Assembly (NCBI RefSeq): GCF_029893345.1
Contig: NZ_JARXVE010000002.1
Location: forward strand, 186,001-250,000
DNA: 64,000 bases
Origin: Mycolicibacterium frederiksbergense
GTDB lineage: Bacteria > Actinomycetota > Actinomycetes > Mycobacteriales > Mycobacteriaceae
Direction of reading: 5' to 3'
The notes beneath the pieces are model-generated. The model was not told the origin of the DNA, made no database searches, and saw only the letters and a program-made list of their open reading frames with translations. A program made the translations under genes and the position numbers. Positions 1-10,211 of the stretch are shown one piece after another (positions within the stretch are counted from its first letter, which is position 1; every line of letters begins with the position of its first letter).

Positions 1-1
1 G

Positions 2-3000
2 GTCGGCACAGCCGCGATGGCCACCCTGGAGGCCACCACGAGCCCGCAGGTCAAGCAGATGCTGGTCGACACCAAGGGCACCGAGGAATGGGTGGGCGCC
101 GGCAAGGCCGTCAACGGGATGGCCTCCGGACGCAGCCAGCTGGGTGCCGACATCCATGAGATCGACAATGCCGCCTCGCGCTGCGGCCGGCTGCTCGACG
201 ATGTGGCTGGTGACGCCGACGCGGTGGCCGCCCGCCGCGACGAGATCATCGCCGCGATGGCCGTCACCGCGAAGCCGTACTTCGGTGACGTCGCCGAGAT
301 GACCTACCTGCAGTGGCTGCGCCGCTACGTGGAGCTCGCCATCGGTGAGGGCAACAGCACCGCCGACTCCAAGAGCGACCACTCGCCGTGGCTGGACATC
401 ACCTGGCGCGACCGCTTCGAGCAGATGCTCAAGCGTGCCGAAGCGCGTTTGAACACACAGGATTTCGGCCCGATCGAGACGCTGTTCGATGCGGCGGCCG
501 ACGGCGAGGCGCTGCTGGAGGACCCCAAGGCCGCGCTGACCGCGCTGGTCTCGGCATACCCGGATGCCGCCTCGGTGCAGCTGCACCCGGCCGACATCCC
601 GTTCTTCGTCGAGCTGTGCAAGACGCTGGGCAAGCCGGTCAACTTCGTCCCGGTGATCGACAAGGACGTCCGTCGTTGGTGGCGCAGCGATTCGCTGTGG
701 CAGGCCCACGACGCCCGTTACGGCGCCGATCAGGTCTGCATCATCCCCGGCACCGCTGCGGTGGCCGGTATCACCCGGGTCGATGAGCCCGTCGGTGAGC
801 TGCTCGACCGCTTCGAGCAGGCCGCAGTTGACGAGGTGCTGGCCTCCGGCGCCCAACCGCAGGCCGTGCTGTCGCGCCGCCAGGGCCGCGCCGACGTGTC
901 CGGCCCGCTGGCCGCGCTGCTCGACGCCCCCGATGTGCTGTGGGCCGGCCGCACCGCGGTCAACCCGGTGCACCGCATTGCCGCGCCGGCGGACTGGCTG
1001 GTCCGCGAAGGGTCTGAGGGCCGTTCCGCCACAAATGCTTCCACCGGCGCCCGGCTCGAGGTCGCCGACGATCAGCACGTGGTGCTGTCGGTGCCGCTTT
1101 CGGGCACCTGGATCGAGATCCGGTTCACCCTCACCGAGGCGATCCGCAGCGGCGGCGCACCGGTCGTCGAGGTCGCCGACGCCGCGACCGCCATGCGGTC
1201 GGTGCTCGCCATCGCCGCCGGAGTCGATGGACCCGACGCGTTGCCGCCCGTGGTGGACGGGACCGCCACGGTCAGCGTCGCCTGGAACCCCGAGCAGGTC
1301 GCCGACCACACCGGCGTCACCGCCACCTTCGGCGCCCCGCTGGCGCCGACGCTCACGGTCGTCCCCGACGCCCTGGTCGGCCGGTGCTGGCCCGCGGTGT
1401 TCGCCGCGATCGGCAGCGCCGCCACCGACGCCGGATTCCCGGTCGTCGAGGGTCTGCTGAGCCTGGTGCACCTGGACCACGCCGCCCACCTGTTGGCCGC
1501 GCTGCCGACTGAGCCAGCCGAATTGACCGTCACGGCAACGGCTTCGGCCGCCACCGATACCGAGGTGGGCCGCGTCGTCCCGGTCTCGGTCACGGTGAGT
1601 GCCGCTGACGGCACTGAGCTGGCCAAGCTGGAGGAGCGGTTCGCGATCCGCGGCCGCACCGGTGAGGCCGAGCTGACCGACCCGGTCCGGGCCGGCGGCG
1701 CCATCTCGGACAACGCCACCGACACCCCGCGCCGTCGTCGGCGCGACGTCAAGGTCGGTGCCCCCGTGGACATGCGGCCGTTCGCCGTGGTGTCCGGTGA
1801 CCACAACCCGATTCACACCGACCGGGCCGCCGCGCTGCTGGCCGGTTTGGAAGGCCCGATCGTGCACGGGATGTGGCTGTCGGCCGCGGCCCAGCACGTC
1901 GTCACCGCGACCGACGGCAAGCCGGTGCCGCCGGCCAAGCTGGTCGGCTGGACCGCCCGCTTCCTGGGCATGGTCAAGCCCGGCGACGAGGTCGACTTCC
2001 GGGTCGACCGGGTCGGAATCGACGTGGGCGCAGAGGTTCTCGAGGTCCAGGCCCGCATCGGTTCCGAGCTGGTGATGTCGGCGACCGCGCGGCTGGCCGC
2101 GCCCAAGACCGTCTACGCCTTCCCGGGACAGGGCATTCAGCACAAGGGCATGGGCATGGAGGTCCGGGCCCGGTCCAAGGCCGCCCGCAAGGTGTGGGAC
2201 ACCGCCGACAAGTTCACTCGGGAAACCCTCGGGTTCTCCGTGCTGCACGTGGTTCGGGACAACCCGACCAGCCTGATCGCCTCCGGTGTGCACTACCAGC
2301 ACCCCGAGGGCGTGCTGTACCTGACCCAGTTCACCCAGGTTGCGATGGCCACGGTGGCCGCCGCCCAGGTCGCCGAGATGCGTGAGCAGGGCGCTTTCGT
2401 CGAGGGCGCGATCGCCTGCGGGCACTCCGTGGGTGAGTACACGGCGCTGGCCTGCGTGTCCGGCGTGTACGAGCTGGAGGCGCTGCTGGAGGTGGTGTTC
2501 CACCGCGGCAGCAAGATGCACGACATCGTGCCGCGCGACGAAATGGGCCGGTCCAACTACCGGCTGGCCGCGATCCGGCCCAGCCAGATCGACCTGGACG
2601 ATGCCGACGTCAAGGATTTCGTTGCCGAGATCGCTGAGCGCACAGGCGAATTCCTGGAGATCGTGAACTTCAACCTCCGTGGTTCGCAGTACGCGATCGC
2701 CGGGACCGTGCGCGGCCTGGACGCGCTGGAGGAGGAGATCGAGCGTCGTCGCGAAATCAGCGGCGGCAAGCGGTCATTCATCCTGGTACCGGGCATCGAC
2801 GTGCCGTTCCACTCCAGCGTGCTGCGGGTCGGTGTGGCCGACTTCCGGCGTGCTCTGGAGCGGGTCATGCCCGAAGACGCCGATCCCGAACTGCTCGTCG
2901 GGCGCTACATCCCGAACCTGGTGCCGCGGCCGTTCACCCTGGATCGCGACTTCATCCAGGAGATCCGCGATCTGGTGCCAGCCGAGCCGCTCGATGAGGT

Positions 3001-6000
3001 GCTCGCGGACTACGACACCTGGCGTAACGAGAAGCCGGCGGAGTTGTGCCGCAAGGTCGTCATCGAACTGCTGGCCTGGCAGTTCGCCAGCCCGGTGCGC
3101 TGGATCGAGACCCAGGATCTGCTGTTCATCGAGGAAGCCGCCGGTGGACTCGGGGTGGAGCGGTTCGTCGAGATCGGCGTGAAATCCGCGCCGACGGTGG
3201 CCGGCCTGGCGACCAACACGCTCAAACTGCCGGAGTACTCGCACTCCACGGTGGAGGTGCTGAACTCCGAGCGCGATGCCGCGGTGCTGTTCGCCACCGA
3301 CACCGATCCGGAACCGGAGCCCGAGGTCGAAGAGTCAGCAGAGGCTTCCGCTTCTTCCGCGGAGGCTGCCCCCGCCGCCGAGGCGGCCCCGGCACCTGCC
3401 GCAGCTCCGGCCGCCGCGTCGGGCGGCCCCCGTCCCGACGACATCGCCTTCGACGCGGCCGACGCCACGGTGGGTCTGATCGCGCTGAGCGCCAAGATGC
3501 GCATCGACCAGATCGAGGGAATGGACTCGATCGAGTCCATCACCGACGGTGCGTCCTCGCGACGCAACCAGCTGCTGGTCGACCTGGGTTCGGAACTGAA
3601 CCTGGGCGCCATCGACGGTGCTGCCGAAGCCGATCTCGGTGCGCTCAAGGGCCAGGTGAGCAAGCTCGCCCGGACCTACAAGCCGTTCGGACCGGTGCTC
3701 TCCGACGCGATCAACGATCAGCTGCGCACGGTCTTCGGACCGTCGGGCAAGCGTCCGGGCTACATCGCCGAGCGGGTCGCCAAGACCTGGGAGCTGGGCC
3801 CGGGTTGGGCCAAGCACGTCACCGTCGAGGTGGCGCTGGGTACCCGTGAGGGCAGCAGCGTGCGTGGCGGCGATCTTGGCGCCCTGCACCCGGGTGCACT
3901 GGCGAGTGCCGCTGACGTCGACAAGGTGATCGACGCCGCGGTGGCCGCGGTGGGCGCCCGTCGCGGTGTGCCGGTGAGCCTGCCGTCGGCCGGCGGTGCC
4001 GGTGGCGGCGGTGTGGTGGATTCGGCCGCGCTGAACGAGTTCGCCGAGCAGGTCACCGGTCCCAACGGTGTGCTGGCCTCGGCCGCCCGTATGGTGCTCG
4101 GCCAGTTGGGCCTGGCGGACGCCGTCACCACGCCCGAGACGGCCACCGATGCCGAGTTGATCGACCTGGTCACCACCGAACTCGGTTCGGACTGGCCGCG
4201 TCTGGTGGCCCCGGCGTTCGACGCCAAGAAGGCCGTCGTGTTCGACGACCGGTGGGCCAGTGCGCGTGAGGACCTGGTCAAGCTGTGGCTGTCCGACGAA
4301 GGTGACATCGACGCCGATTGGCCGCGGCTGTCCGAGCGCTTCGAAGGCGCCGGGCATGTCGTTGCCACACAGGCGAATTGGTGGCAGGGCAAGGCGCTTG
4401 CCGCCGGCCGTAACATCCACGCCTCACTGTTCGGTCGCATCGCGGCCGGCGCGGAGAACCCCGGCAAGGGCCGCTACAGCGACGAGGTCGCGGTGGTCAC
4501 CGGTGCGTCGAAGGGCTCGATCGCCTCGTCGGTCGCGGCTCAGCTGCTCGACGGCGGTGCCACCGTCATCGCCACCACCTCGCGTCTGAACGACGACCGG
4601 TTGGCGTTCTACAAGGAGCTCTACCGCGAGAACGCTCGCTTCGGTGCCACCCTGTGGGTGGTTCCGGCCAATATGGCGTCCTACTCCGACATCGACAAGC
4701 TGGTCGAGTGGGTGGGCAGCGAGCAGATCGAAAGCCTTGGGCCGCAATCGATCCACCTCAAGGATGCGCAGACCCCGACGCTGCTGTTCCCGTTCGCCGC
4801 ACCGCGCGTGGCCGGGGACCTGTCGGAGGCGGGTCCGCGCTCCGAGATGGAGATGAAGGTGCTGCTGTGGGCCGTGCAGCGGCTCATCGGCGGGCTGTCC
4901 ACGATCGGTGCCGAGCGCGACATCGCCTCGCGACTGCACGTGGTGCTGCCCGGTTCGCCGAACCGGGGCATGTTCGGCGGCGACGGTGCCTACGGCGAAT
5001 CCAAGGCCGCGCTCGACGCGCTGGTGAACCGCTGGAGCGCCGAAGCCTCGTGGGCCGAGCGGGTCAGCCTGGCGCACGCGCTGATCGGCTGGACCAAGGG
5101 CACCGGACTGATGGGTCACAACGACGCCATCGTCAGCGCGGTCGAAGAGGCCGGGGTGACCACCTACTCCACCGCGGAGATGGCGGCCATGCTGCTGAAC
5201 CTGTGCACGGTGGAGTCCAAGGTGGCTGCGGCCAACACGCCGATCAAGGTGGACCTGACCGGCGGTCTGGGTGACATCAAGATAGACATGGCCGAGCTCG
5301 CCGCCAAGGCCCGCGAGGAGATGTCCGCTGCCGCAGCAGAATCCGACGAGGATGAAGCAGAAGGCACTATCGCGGCCCTGCCCTCCCCGCCGCGCGGATA
5401 CAACCCGGCACCGGCACCGGAGTGGGCCGACCTCGACGTCGACCCGGCCGACCTGGTGGTCATCGTCGGTGGTGCCGAGCTCGGCCCGTACGGCTCGTCC
5501 CGGACCCGCTTCGAGATGGAGGTCTCCGGCGAACTGTCGGCGGCCGGTGTGCTGGAGCTGGCCTGGACGACCGGTCTGGTCAAGTGGGAGGACGATCCCA
5601 AAGCCGGCTGGTACGACACCTCAACCGGTGAGCTGGTGCCCGAATCGGAGATCGTGGAGCGTTACCACGACGCCGTGGTGGAGCGCTGCGGTATTCGCGA
5701 GTTCGTCGACGACGGTGCGATCGATCCCGATCACGCCTCGCCGCTGCTGGTCAGCGTGTTCCTGGACAAGGACTTCTCGTTCGTGGTGTCCAGCGAAGCC
5801 GACGCCCGGGCATTCGTGTCCTTCGATCCGGAGCACACTGTGGCCCGGCCGGTGCCGGATTCCAGCGACTGGCAGGTGATCCGCAAGGCGGGCACCGAGA
5901 TTCGGGTTCCGCGCAAGACCAAGCTGTCGCGGACCGTGGGTGCCCAGATCCCGACCGGGTTCGACCCGACGGTGTGGGGCATCAGCCCGGACATGGTCAA

Positions 6001-7345
6001 TTCCATTGACCGGGTGGCGTTGTGGAACATCGTGGCGACCGTGGATGCATTCCTGTCCTCGGGCTTCACCCCGACCGAGCTGATGCGCTGGGTGCACCCG
6101 AGCCTGGTGGCCTCCACGCAGGGCACCGGCATGGGCGGCATGACCTCGATGCAGACCATGTACCACGGCAACCTGATGGGCAAGGCCAAGCCGAACGACA
6201 TCCTGCAGGAAGTCCTGCCGAACGTCGTTGCGGCGCACGTCATGCAGAGCTACGTCGGTGGCTACGGTGCGATGGTCCATCCGGTCGGCGCCTGCGCCAC
6301 CGCGGCGGTCTCGGTCGAGGAGGGTGTGGACAAGATCCGCCTCGGCAAGGCCGACCTGGTGATTGCCGGCGGCTTCGACGACCTGACCCTGGAAGCGATC
6401 ATCGGCTTCGGTGACATGGCGGCCACCGCCGACACCGAGATGATGCGGGCCAAGGGCATCAGCGACTCGAAGTTCTCCCGCGCCAACGACCGTCGCCGGT
6501 TGGGCTTCCTGGAAGCCCAGGGCGGTGGCACCATCCTGCTGGCCCGCGGTGATCTGGCCGCCAAGATGGGCCTGCCGGTGCTGGCGGTGGTGGGCTACGC
6601 GCAGAGCTTCGCCGACGGTGTGCACACCTCGATCCCGGCTCCGGGCCTGGGCGCTCTCGGCGCCGGCCGCGGCGGCAAGGATTCGGTGCTGGCACGGTCG
6701 CTGGCCAAGCTGGGTGTGGGTGCCGACGACATCGCGGTGATCTCCAAGCACGACACCTCGACGCTGGCCAACGATCCCAACGAGACCGAGCTGCACGAGC
6801 GGCTGGCCGACTCGATGGGTCGTTCGCCGGGTGCGCCGATGTTCATCGTCAGCCAGAAGACGCTGACCGGGCACGCCAAGGGCGGTGCGGCGGTGTTCCA
6901 GATGATGGGTCTGTGCCAGATCCTGCGCGACGGGGTGATCCCGCCGAACCGCAGCCTGGATTGCGTCGACGACGAGCTGGCCGGCTCCGGCCACTTCGTC
7001 TGGGTGCGTGAGACCCTCGACCTGCGCGGACAGTTCCCGCTCAAGGCCGGTCTGGTCACCAGCCTCGGGTTCGGGCACGTGTCGGGCCTGGTTGCGCTGG
7101 TGCATCCGGAGGCGTTCATCGCGGCGCTGGATCCCGCCGAACGTGACGGGTACCGCAAGCGCGCCGAGCAGCGCACGGTGGCGGGTCAGCGCCGGCTGGC
7201 CGGGGCGATCGCCGGTGGGCGGCCGATGTACGAGAAGCCTGCCGATCGCCGGTTCGACCACGATGTGCCGGAGAAGCGCCAGGAAGCAGCGATGTTGCTG
7301 AACGCGGACGCCAGGCTCGGCGACGACGATGTCTATGTGCGGTGA
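2..7345 (+). CDS. fas: Type I fatty acid synthase, 5' truncated
   Basis: Multifunctional cytosolic synthase that makes the C16-C26 acyl-CoA precursors for phospholipids and mycolic acids. The frame is open from the first base, so about 600 N-terminal residues (acyltransferase and part of the enoyl reductase) lie outside the window; mycobacterial FAS-I is about 3070 residues. Visible, numbering from the ATG at 17: enoyl-reductase remainder, hot-dog dehydratase with SGDHNPIHTD near 592, malonyl/palmitoyl transferase with GHSVGEY near 801, Ala/Pro linker near 1110-1140, ACP with GMDSIES near 1167, ketoreductase VTGASKGS near 1492, and ketosynthase with GACATA near 2092 plus LTGHAKGG near 2290. 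This is the FAS-I order. It is followed 35 bp later by acpS, which activates its ACP. Confidence 0.97.
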   Translation, partial: VGTAAMATLEATTSPQVKQMLVDTKGTEEWVGAGKAVNGMASGRSQLGADIHEIDNAASRCGRLLDDVAGDADAVAARRDEIIAAMAVTAKPYFGDVAEMTYLQWLRRYVELAIGEGNSTADSKSDHSPWLDITWRDRFEQMLKRAEARLNTQDFGPIETLFDAAADGEALLEDPKAALTALVSAYPDAASVQLHPADIPFFVELCKTLGKPVNFVPVIDKDVRRWWRSDSLWQAHDARYGADQVCIIPGTAAVAGITRVDEPVGELLDRFEQAAVDEVLASGAQPQAVLSRRQGRADVSGPLAALLDAPDVLWAGRTAVNPVHRIAAPADWLVREGSEGRSATNASTGARLEVADDQHVVLSVPLSGTWIEIRFTLTEAIRSGGAPVVEVADAATAMRSVLAIAAGVDGPDALPPVVDGTATVSVAWNPEQVADHTGVTATFGAPLAPTLTVVPDALVGRCWPAVFAAIGSAATDAGFPVVEGLLSLVHLDHAAHLLAALPTEPAELTVTATASAATDTEVGRVVPVSVTVSAADGTELAKLEERFAIRGRTGEAELTDPVRAGGAISDNATDTPRRRRRDVKVGAPVDMRPFAVVSGDHNPIHTDRAAALLAGLEGPIVHGMWLSAAAQHVVTATDGKPVPPAKLVGWTARFLGMVKPGDEVDFRVDRVGIDVGAEVLEVQARIGSELVMSATARLAAPKTVYAFPGQGIQHKGMGMEVRARSKAARKVWDTADKFTRETLGFSVLHVVRDNPTSLIASGVHYQHPEGVLYLTQFTQVAMATVAAAQVAEMREQGAFVEGAIACGHSVGEYTALACVSGVYELEALLEVVFHRGSKMHDIVPRDEMGRSNYRLAAIRPSQIDLDDADVKDFVAEIAERTGEFLEIVNFNLRGSQYAIAGTVRGLDALEEEIERRREISGGKRSFILVPGIDVPFHSSVLRVGVADFRRALERVMPEDADPELLVGRYIPNLVPRPFTLDRDFIQEIRDLVPAEPLDEVLADYDTWRNEKPAELCRKVVIELLAWQFASPVRWIETQDLLFIEEAAGGLGVERFVEIGVKSAPTVAGLATNTLKLPEYSHSTVEVLNSERDAAVLFATDTDPEPEPEVEESAEASASSAEAAPAAEAAPAPAAAPAAASGGPRPDDIAFDAADATVGLIALSAKMRIDQIEGMDSIESITDGASSRRNQLLVDLGSELNLGAIDGAAEADLGALKGQVSKLARTYKPFGPVLSDAINDQLRTVFGPSGKRPGYIAERVAKTWELGPGWAKHVTVEVALGTREGSSVRGGDLGALHPGALASAADVDKVIDAAVAAVGARRGVPVSLPSAGGAGGGGVVDSAALNEFAEQVTGPNGVLASAARMVLGQLGLADAVTTPETATDAELIDLVTTELGSDWPRLVAPAFDAKKAVVFDDRWASAREDLVKLWLSDEGDIDADWPRLSERFEGAGHVVATQANWWQGKALAAGRNIHASLFGRIAAGAENPGKGRYSDEVAVVTGASKGSIASSVAAQLLDGGATVIATTSRLNDDRLAFYKELYRENARFGATLWVVPANMASYSDIDKLVEWVGSEQIESLGPQSIHLKDAQTPTLLFPFAAPRVAGDLSEAGPRSEMEMKVLLWAVQRLIGGLSTIGAERDIASRLHVVLPGSPNRGMFGGDGAYGESKAALDALVNRWSAEASWAERVSLAHALIGWTKGTGLMGHNDAIVSAVEEAGVTTYSTAEMAAMLLNLCTVESKVAAANTPIKVDLTGGLGDIKIDMAELAAKAREEMSAAAAESDEDEAEGTIAALPSPPRGYNPAPAPEWADLDVDPADLVVIVGGAELGPYGSSRTRFEMEVSGELSAAGVLELAWTTGLVKWEDDPKAGWYDTSTGELVPESEIVERYHDAVVERCGIREFVDDGAIDPDHASPLLVSVFLDKDFSFVVSSEADARAFVSFDPEHTVARPVPDSSDWQVIRKAGTEIRVPRKTKLSRTVGAQIPTGFDPTVWGISPDMVNSIDRVALWNIVATVDAFLSSGFTPTELMRWVHPSLVASTQGTGMGGMTSMQTMYHGNLMGKAKPNDILQEVLPNVVAAHVMQSYVGGYGAMVHPVGACATAAVSVEEGVDKIRLGKADLVIAGGFDDLTLEAIIGFGDMAATADTEMMRAKGISDSKFSRANDRRRLGFLEAQGGGTILLARGDLAAKMGLPVLAVVGYAQSFADGVHTSIPAPGLGALGAGRGGKDSVLARSLAKLGVGADDIAVISKHDTSTLANDPNETELHERLADSMGRSPGAPMFIVSQKTLTGHAKGGAAVFQMMGLCQILRDGVIPPNRSLDCVDDELAGSGHFVWVRETLDLRGQFPLKAGLVTSLGFGHVSGLVALVHPEAFIAALDPAERDGYRKRAEQRTVAGQRRLAGAIAGGRPMYEKPADRRFDHDVPEKRQEAAMLLNADARLGDDDVYVR

Positions 7346-7380
7346 GTGGCCGCGGACAACGGTGAGCTAGGTTCGCTTGC

Positions 7381-7773
7381 ATGGCGATTGTGGGAGTAGG
7401 CATCGATCTGGTTTCCATACCTGATTTCGCCGAGCAGGTAGACCGGCCGGGAACGGTTTTCGCCGAGACGTTCACGCCAGGTGAGCGCCGGGACGCCACG
7501 GACAAGAGTTCGTCGGCGGCCCGGCACCTGGCGGCCCGGTGGGCGGCCAAGGAAGCGGTGATCAAGGCCTGGTCCAGCTCACGGTTCTCCAAGCGACCGG
7601 CCCTGCCGGAGGGGATCCACCGCGACATCGAGGTGGTGACCGACATGTGGGGACGGCCCAAGGTGCGGCTGTCCGGTGAGATCGCCAAGCACTTGGAGAG
7701 CGTGACCATTCACGTCTCGCTGACGCATGAGGCCGACACCGCCGCGGCCGTCGCCATCATCGAGGAGCTCTAG
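7381..7773 (+). CDS. acpS: Holo-[acyl-carrier-protein] synthase AcpS
   Basis: Transfers 4'-phosphopantetheine from CoA to the ACP domain of FAS-I (and of other ACPs). 130 residues, the normal AcpS length. It has the N-terminal VGIDLVSI strand with the metal-binding Asp, the central RWAAKEAVIKAW helix with the catalytic Glu/Lys, and a C-terminal SLTHEADTAAA strand. The ATG at 7381 directly begins the conserved MAIVGVGIDL. Same strand as fas with a 35-bp gap, so probably co-transcribed; fas-acpS adjacency is conserved in mycobacteria. Confidence 0.95.
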   Translation: MAIVGVGIDLVSIPDFAEQVDRPGTVFAETFTPGERRDATDKSSSAARHLAARWAAKEAVIKAWSSSRFSKRPALPEGIHRDIEVVTDMWGRPKVRLSGEIAKHLESVTIHVSLTHEADTAAAVAIIEEL

Positions 7774-7784
7774 CCCTTCTTTTG

Positions 7785-7852
7785 CCCCGCGAGCGACCGT
7801 GTCTGTACACCGACACGCCGCATTTCATGGCATTTTGCGGTCTCTCGCGGGG
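7785..7852. repeat. Long imperfect palindrome between acpS and the M20 peptidase
   Basis: Two 15-nt arms, 7785-7799 and 7838-7852, are complementary except at one position. They enclose a 38-nt centre containing a second short hairpin with GTGTC/GACAC arms (7799-7816). It could fold as a branched structure at the 3' end of the fas-acpS transcript and act as a factor-independent terminator or mRNA-stabilising element. There is no T tract. The centre resembles the arms of the palindrome at 22995-23057, which suggests a dispersed repeat family. Confidence 0.6.
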
Positions 7853-7879
7853 GATGACGGACCCACTACGCTCGTCACC

Positions 7880-9208
7880 ATGAGTGACGTTGTGGCGCGG
7901 GTGCAGCAGGTGTTGCCGTCGGTGCGGTCCGATCTTGAGGATCTGGTCCGCATCCAATCGGTGTGGGCCGACCCGGCCCGCCGCGACGAGGTGCATCGCA
8001 GCGCCGAAGCGGTCGCAAAACTGTTGTCGCAAGCGGGTTTTCCCGAGGTCCGCATCGTCAGCGGGGGCGGCGCTCCGGCCGTCATCGCGCACTACCCGCC
8101 GCCCCCGGGTGCGCCCACGGTGCTGCTGTACGCCCACCACGATGTGCAGCCCGAAGGCGACCCGGCCCAGTGGAACTCCGCGCCCTTCGAACCGACCGAA
8201 CGTGACGGCAGGCTCTATGGTCGCGGTACCGCCGACGACAAAGCCGGTATCGCAACGCATCTGGCCGCGGTGCGGGCTTTCGGCGGGAAACCCCCGGTGG
8301 GTGTGACGGTGTTCGTCGAAGGCGAGGAAGAATCCGGATCCCCGTCACTCGGCGCGTTACTGGCCGCACACCGTGAGGCGCTGACCGCCGACGTCATCGT
8401 CATCGCCGACTCGGATAACTGGAGCACCGAGATTCCGGCACTGACGGTGACCCTGCGAGGCCTGGCCGACTGTGTGGTCGAGGTGGCCACCCTGGATCAT
8501 GGGCTGCATTCGGGTCTGTGGGGTGGCGTGGTGCCGGACGCGTTGAGCGTGTTGGTCCGGCTGCTGGCCAGCCTGCACGACGACGACGGCAATGTCGCCG
8601 TCGCGGGCCTGCACGAGGGCACCGCCGCCGACGTCGACCGCGGCGATGACTGGGTTCGAGCCGAGTCCGGTCTGCTCGATGGCGTGTCCGAAATCGGCTC
8701 CGGCTCAGTGGTGCAACGCATGTGGGCCAAGCCCGCGATCACCGTGATCGGCATCGACACCACCCCGATCGACAAGTCGTCGAACACCCTGATCCCGCGG
8801 GCCCGGGCCAAAATCAGCATGCGGGTGGCGCCCGGCGGCGACGCCCACGCTCACCTGGATGCGCTGACCCGTCACCTCGAAGCGCAGGTGCCCTGGGGCG
8901 CCAAGGTCACGGTGACGCCCGGCGATGTCGGTCAGCCCTACGCCATCGACGCCTCCGGCCCGGTCTACGACGCCGCCCGTTCGGCGTTCCGCACCGCCTG
9001 GGGGACCGACCCGGTGGACATGGGCATGGGCGGATCCATCCCGTTCATCGCCGAATTCGCCAAAGCCTTCCCGGCCGCGACCATCCTGGTGACCGGAGTC
9101 GAGGACCCCGGCACCCAGGCCCACAGCGTGAACGAAAGCCTGCACCTGGGAGTGCTGCAGAAGGCCGCTACGGCCGAGGCGCTACTGCTCGAGGCGCTCG
9201 CTCCTTAA
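7880..9208 (+). CDS. M20 family metallopeptidase (dipeptidase-like)
   Basis: Predicted zinc-dependent dipeptidase/deacylase of the M20 (DapE/ArgE/carnosinase) family, 442 residues, cytosolic. Metal-site motifs in order: YAHHDVQPEG (about residue 83), GRGTADDKAG, EGEEESGSPS with the catalytic Glu pair, DSDNW, and a late H in TQAHSVNESLHL. The ATG at 7880 starts the MSDVVARVQQ helix typical of the family; a longer in-frame reading from 7727 would overlap acpS and the palindrome and is unlikely. It occupies the position of Rv2522c, beside acpS and bcp in M. tuberculosis. Substrate cannot be read from the sequence. Confidence 0.88.
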   Translation: MSDVVARVQQVLPSVRSDLEDLVRIQSVWADPARRDEVHRSAEAVAKLLSQAGFPEVRIVSGGGAPAVIAHYPPPPGAPTVLLYAHHDVQPEGDPAQWNSAPFEPTERDGRLYGRGTADDKAGIATHLAAVRAFGGKPPVGVTVFVEGEEESGSPSLGALLAAHREALTADVIVIADSDNWSTEIPALTVTLRGLADCVVEVATLDHGLHSGLWGGVVPDALSVLVRLLASLHDDDGNVAVAGLHEGTAADVDRGDDWVRAESGLLDGVSEIGSGSVVQRMWAKPAITVIGIDTTPIDKSSNTLIPRARAKISMRVAPGGDAHAHLDALTRHLEAQVPWGAKVTVTPGDVGQPYAIDASGPVYDAARSAFRTAWGTDPVDMGMGGSIPFIAEFAKAFPAATILVTGVEDPGTQAHSVNESLHLGVLQKAATAEALLLEALAP

Positions 9209-9212
9209 CGGG

Positions 9213-10202
9213 ATGACCAGTAGCGTCGGCTGGTTCGTCATCGGCCTGATCGCCCTGGCGATCGGCGCCGAAGTGATGGTCCGCGGCGGCGCTCAGTTGG
9301 CCTCGCGGCTGGGGATCAGCCCGATGCTGATCGGTCTGACCGTGGTGTCGATCGGCACCAGCCTTCCGGAGCTCGCCGTCGGCGTCACGGCGGCCCTGGA
9401 GGGCAGCGGTGAGCTGGCCGTCGGCAACATCGCCGGCACCAACGTGGTCAATGTCCTGTTCATCCTCGGCCTCAGCGCGCTGATTCGTCCGCTGGCGATC
9501 GCGCAACGGACGCTGCGCTTCGACCTGCCGGTGATGGCCGGCGCGGCGGTGCTGTTGTGGGTGTTGGCGCTCAACGGGGTGTTGTCCCGCCTGGACGGCG
9601 CGATCCTGGTCTGTGCCGCGATCGTCTACACCGTGGTGCTGGTCCGCATGTCGCACCGGGAGAGTCGGCAGGTGGCTGCCGAATACGCCCAGGCATTCCC
9701 GGCGCGGCCGGAGCCCGGGCAGCAGGGGAAACCCGAGGGCAGCAGCACACTTCGGTATGTGGCGATGACAGTGGTCGGCATCGTCGTGGTGATCATCGGA
9801 GCCGAATGGCTGGTGCACGGGGCGGTGGGTATAGCGCGCGGGTTAGGTGTGTCAGACGCGCTCATCGGTCTGACCATCGTGGCGATCGGAACCTCGGCGC
9901 CGGAGCTGGTGACGACGATCGTCTCCACGGTGCGCGGAGAGCGCGACATAGCGGTGGGCAATCTGCTCGGCAGCAGTGTCTACAACATCCTGCTGATCCT
10001 GGGCGTCACGTGCCTGGTACCCGCGAACGGACTGTCTCTGACTCACAATCTGGTGTGGATCGACATCCCGCTCATGGTGGTGGCCTGCCTGGCCTGTATC
10101 CCGATCTTCGTCTCGGGCCGGCGGGTTCACCGGGCCGAGGGGGCCGCGATGGTCGCGGCCTACCTCGGCTACCTGGTTTTTCTCGTGGCTACCCAGTCGT
10201 GA
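9213..10202 (+). CDS. Calcium/sodium antiporter, CaCA (YrbG-like) family
   Basis: Inner-membrane cation exchanger of 329 residues with about ten membrane segments in two inverted halves. Each half carries the family alpha-repeat: GTSLPELAVGV...VGNIAGTNVVN in the first and GTSAPELVTTI...VGNLLGSSVYN in the second, containing the acidic ion-binding Glu residues. A cytoplasmic loop rich in charged residues (about 148-178) separates the halves. The ATG at 9213 is 4 bp after the peptidase stop, so the two are probably translated from one mRNA. The 3' end converges on bcp with a 9-bp gap. Confidence 0.9.
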   Translation: MTSSVGWFVIGLIALAIGAEVMVRGGAQLASRLGISPMLIGLTVVSIGTSLPELAVGVTAALEGSGELAVGNIAGTNVVNVLFILGLSALIRPLAIAQRTLRFDLPVMAGAAVLLWVLALNGVLSRLDGAILVCAAIVYTVVLVRMSHRESRQVAAEYAQAFPARPEPGQQGKPEGSSTLRYVAMTVVGIVVVIIGAEWLVHGAVGIARGLGVSDALIGLTIVAIGTSAPELVTTIVSTVRGERDIAVGNLLGSSVYNILLILGVTCLVPANGLSLTHNLVWIDIPLMVVACLACIPIFVSGRRVHRAEGAAMVAAYLGYLVFLVATQS

Positions 10203-10211
10203 CCGGCGTCG

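Noticed and set aside
5621..7261. Long minus-strand open frame of 546 codons opposite fas
   Set aside because: It is the antisense shadow of the FAS ketosynthase, rich in His, Arg and Gln, as expected in GC-rich DNA, with no domain or ribosome site.
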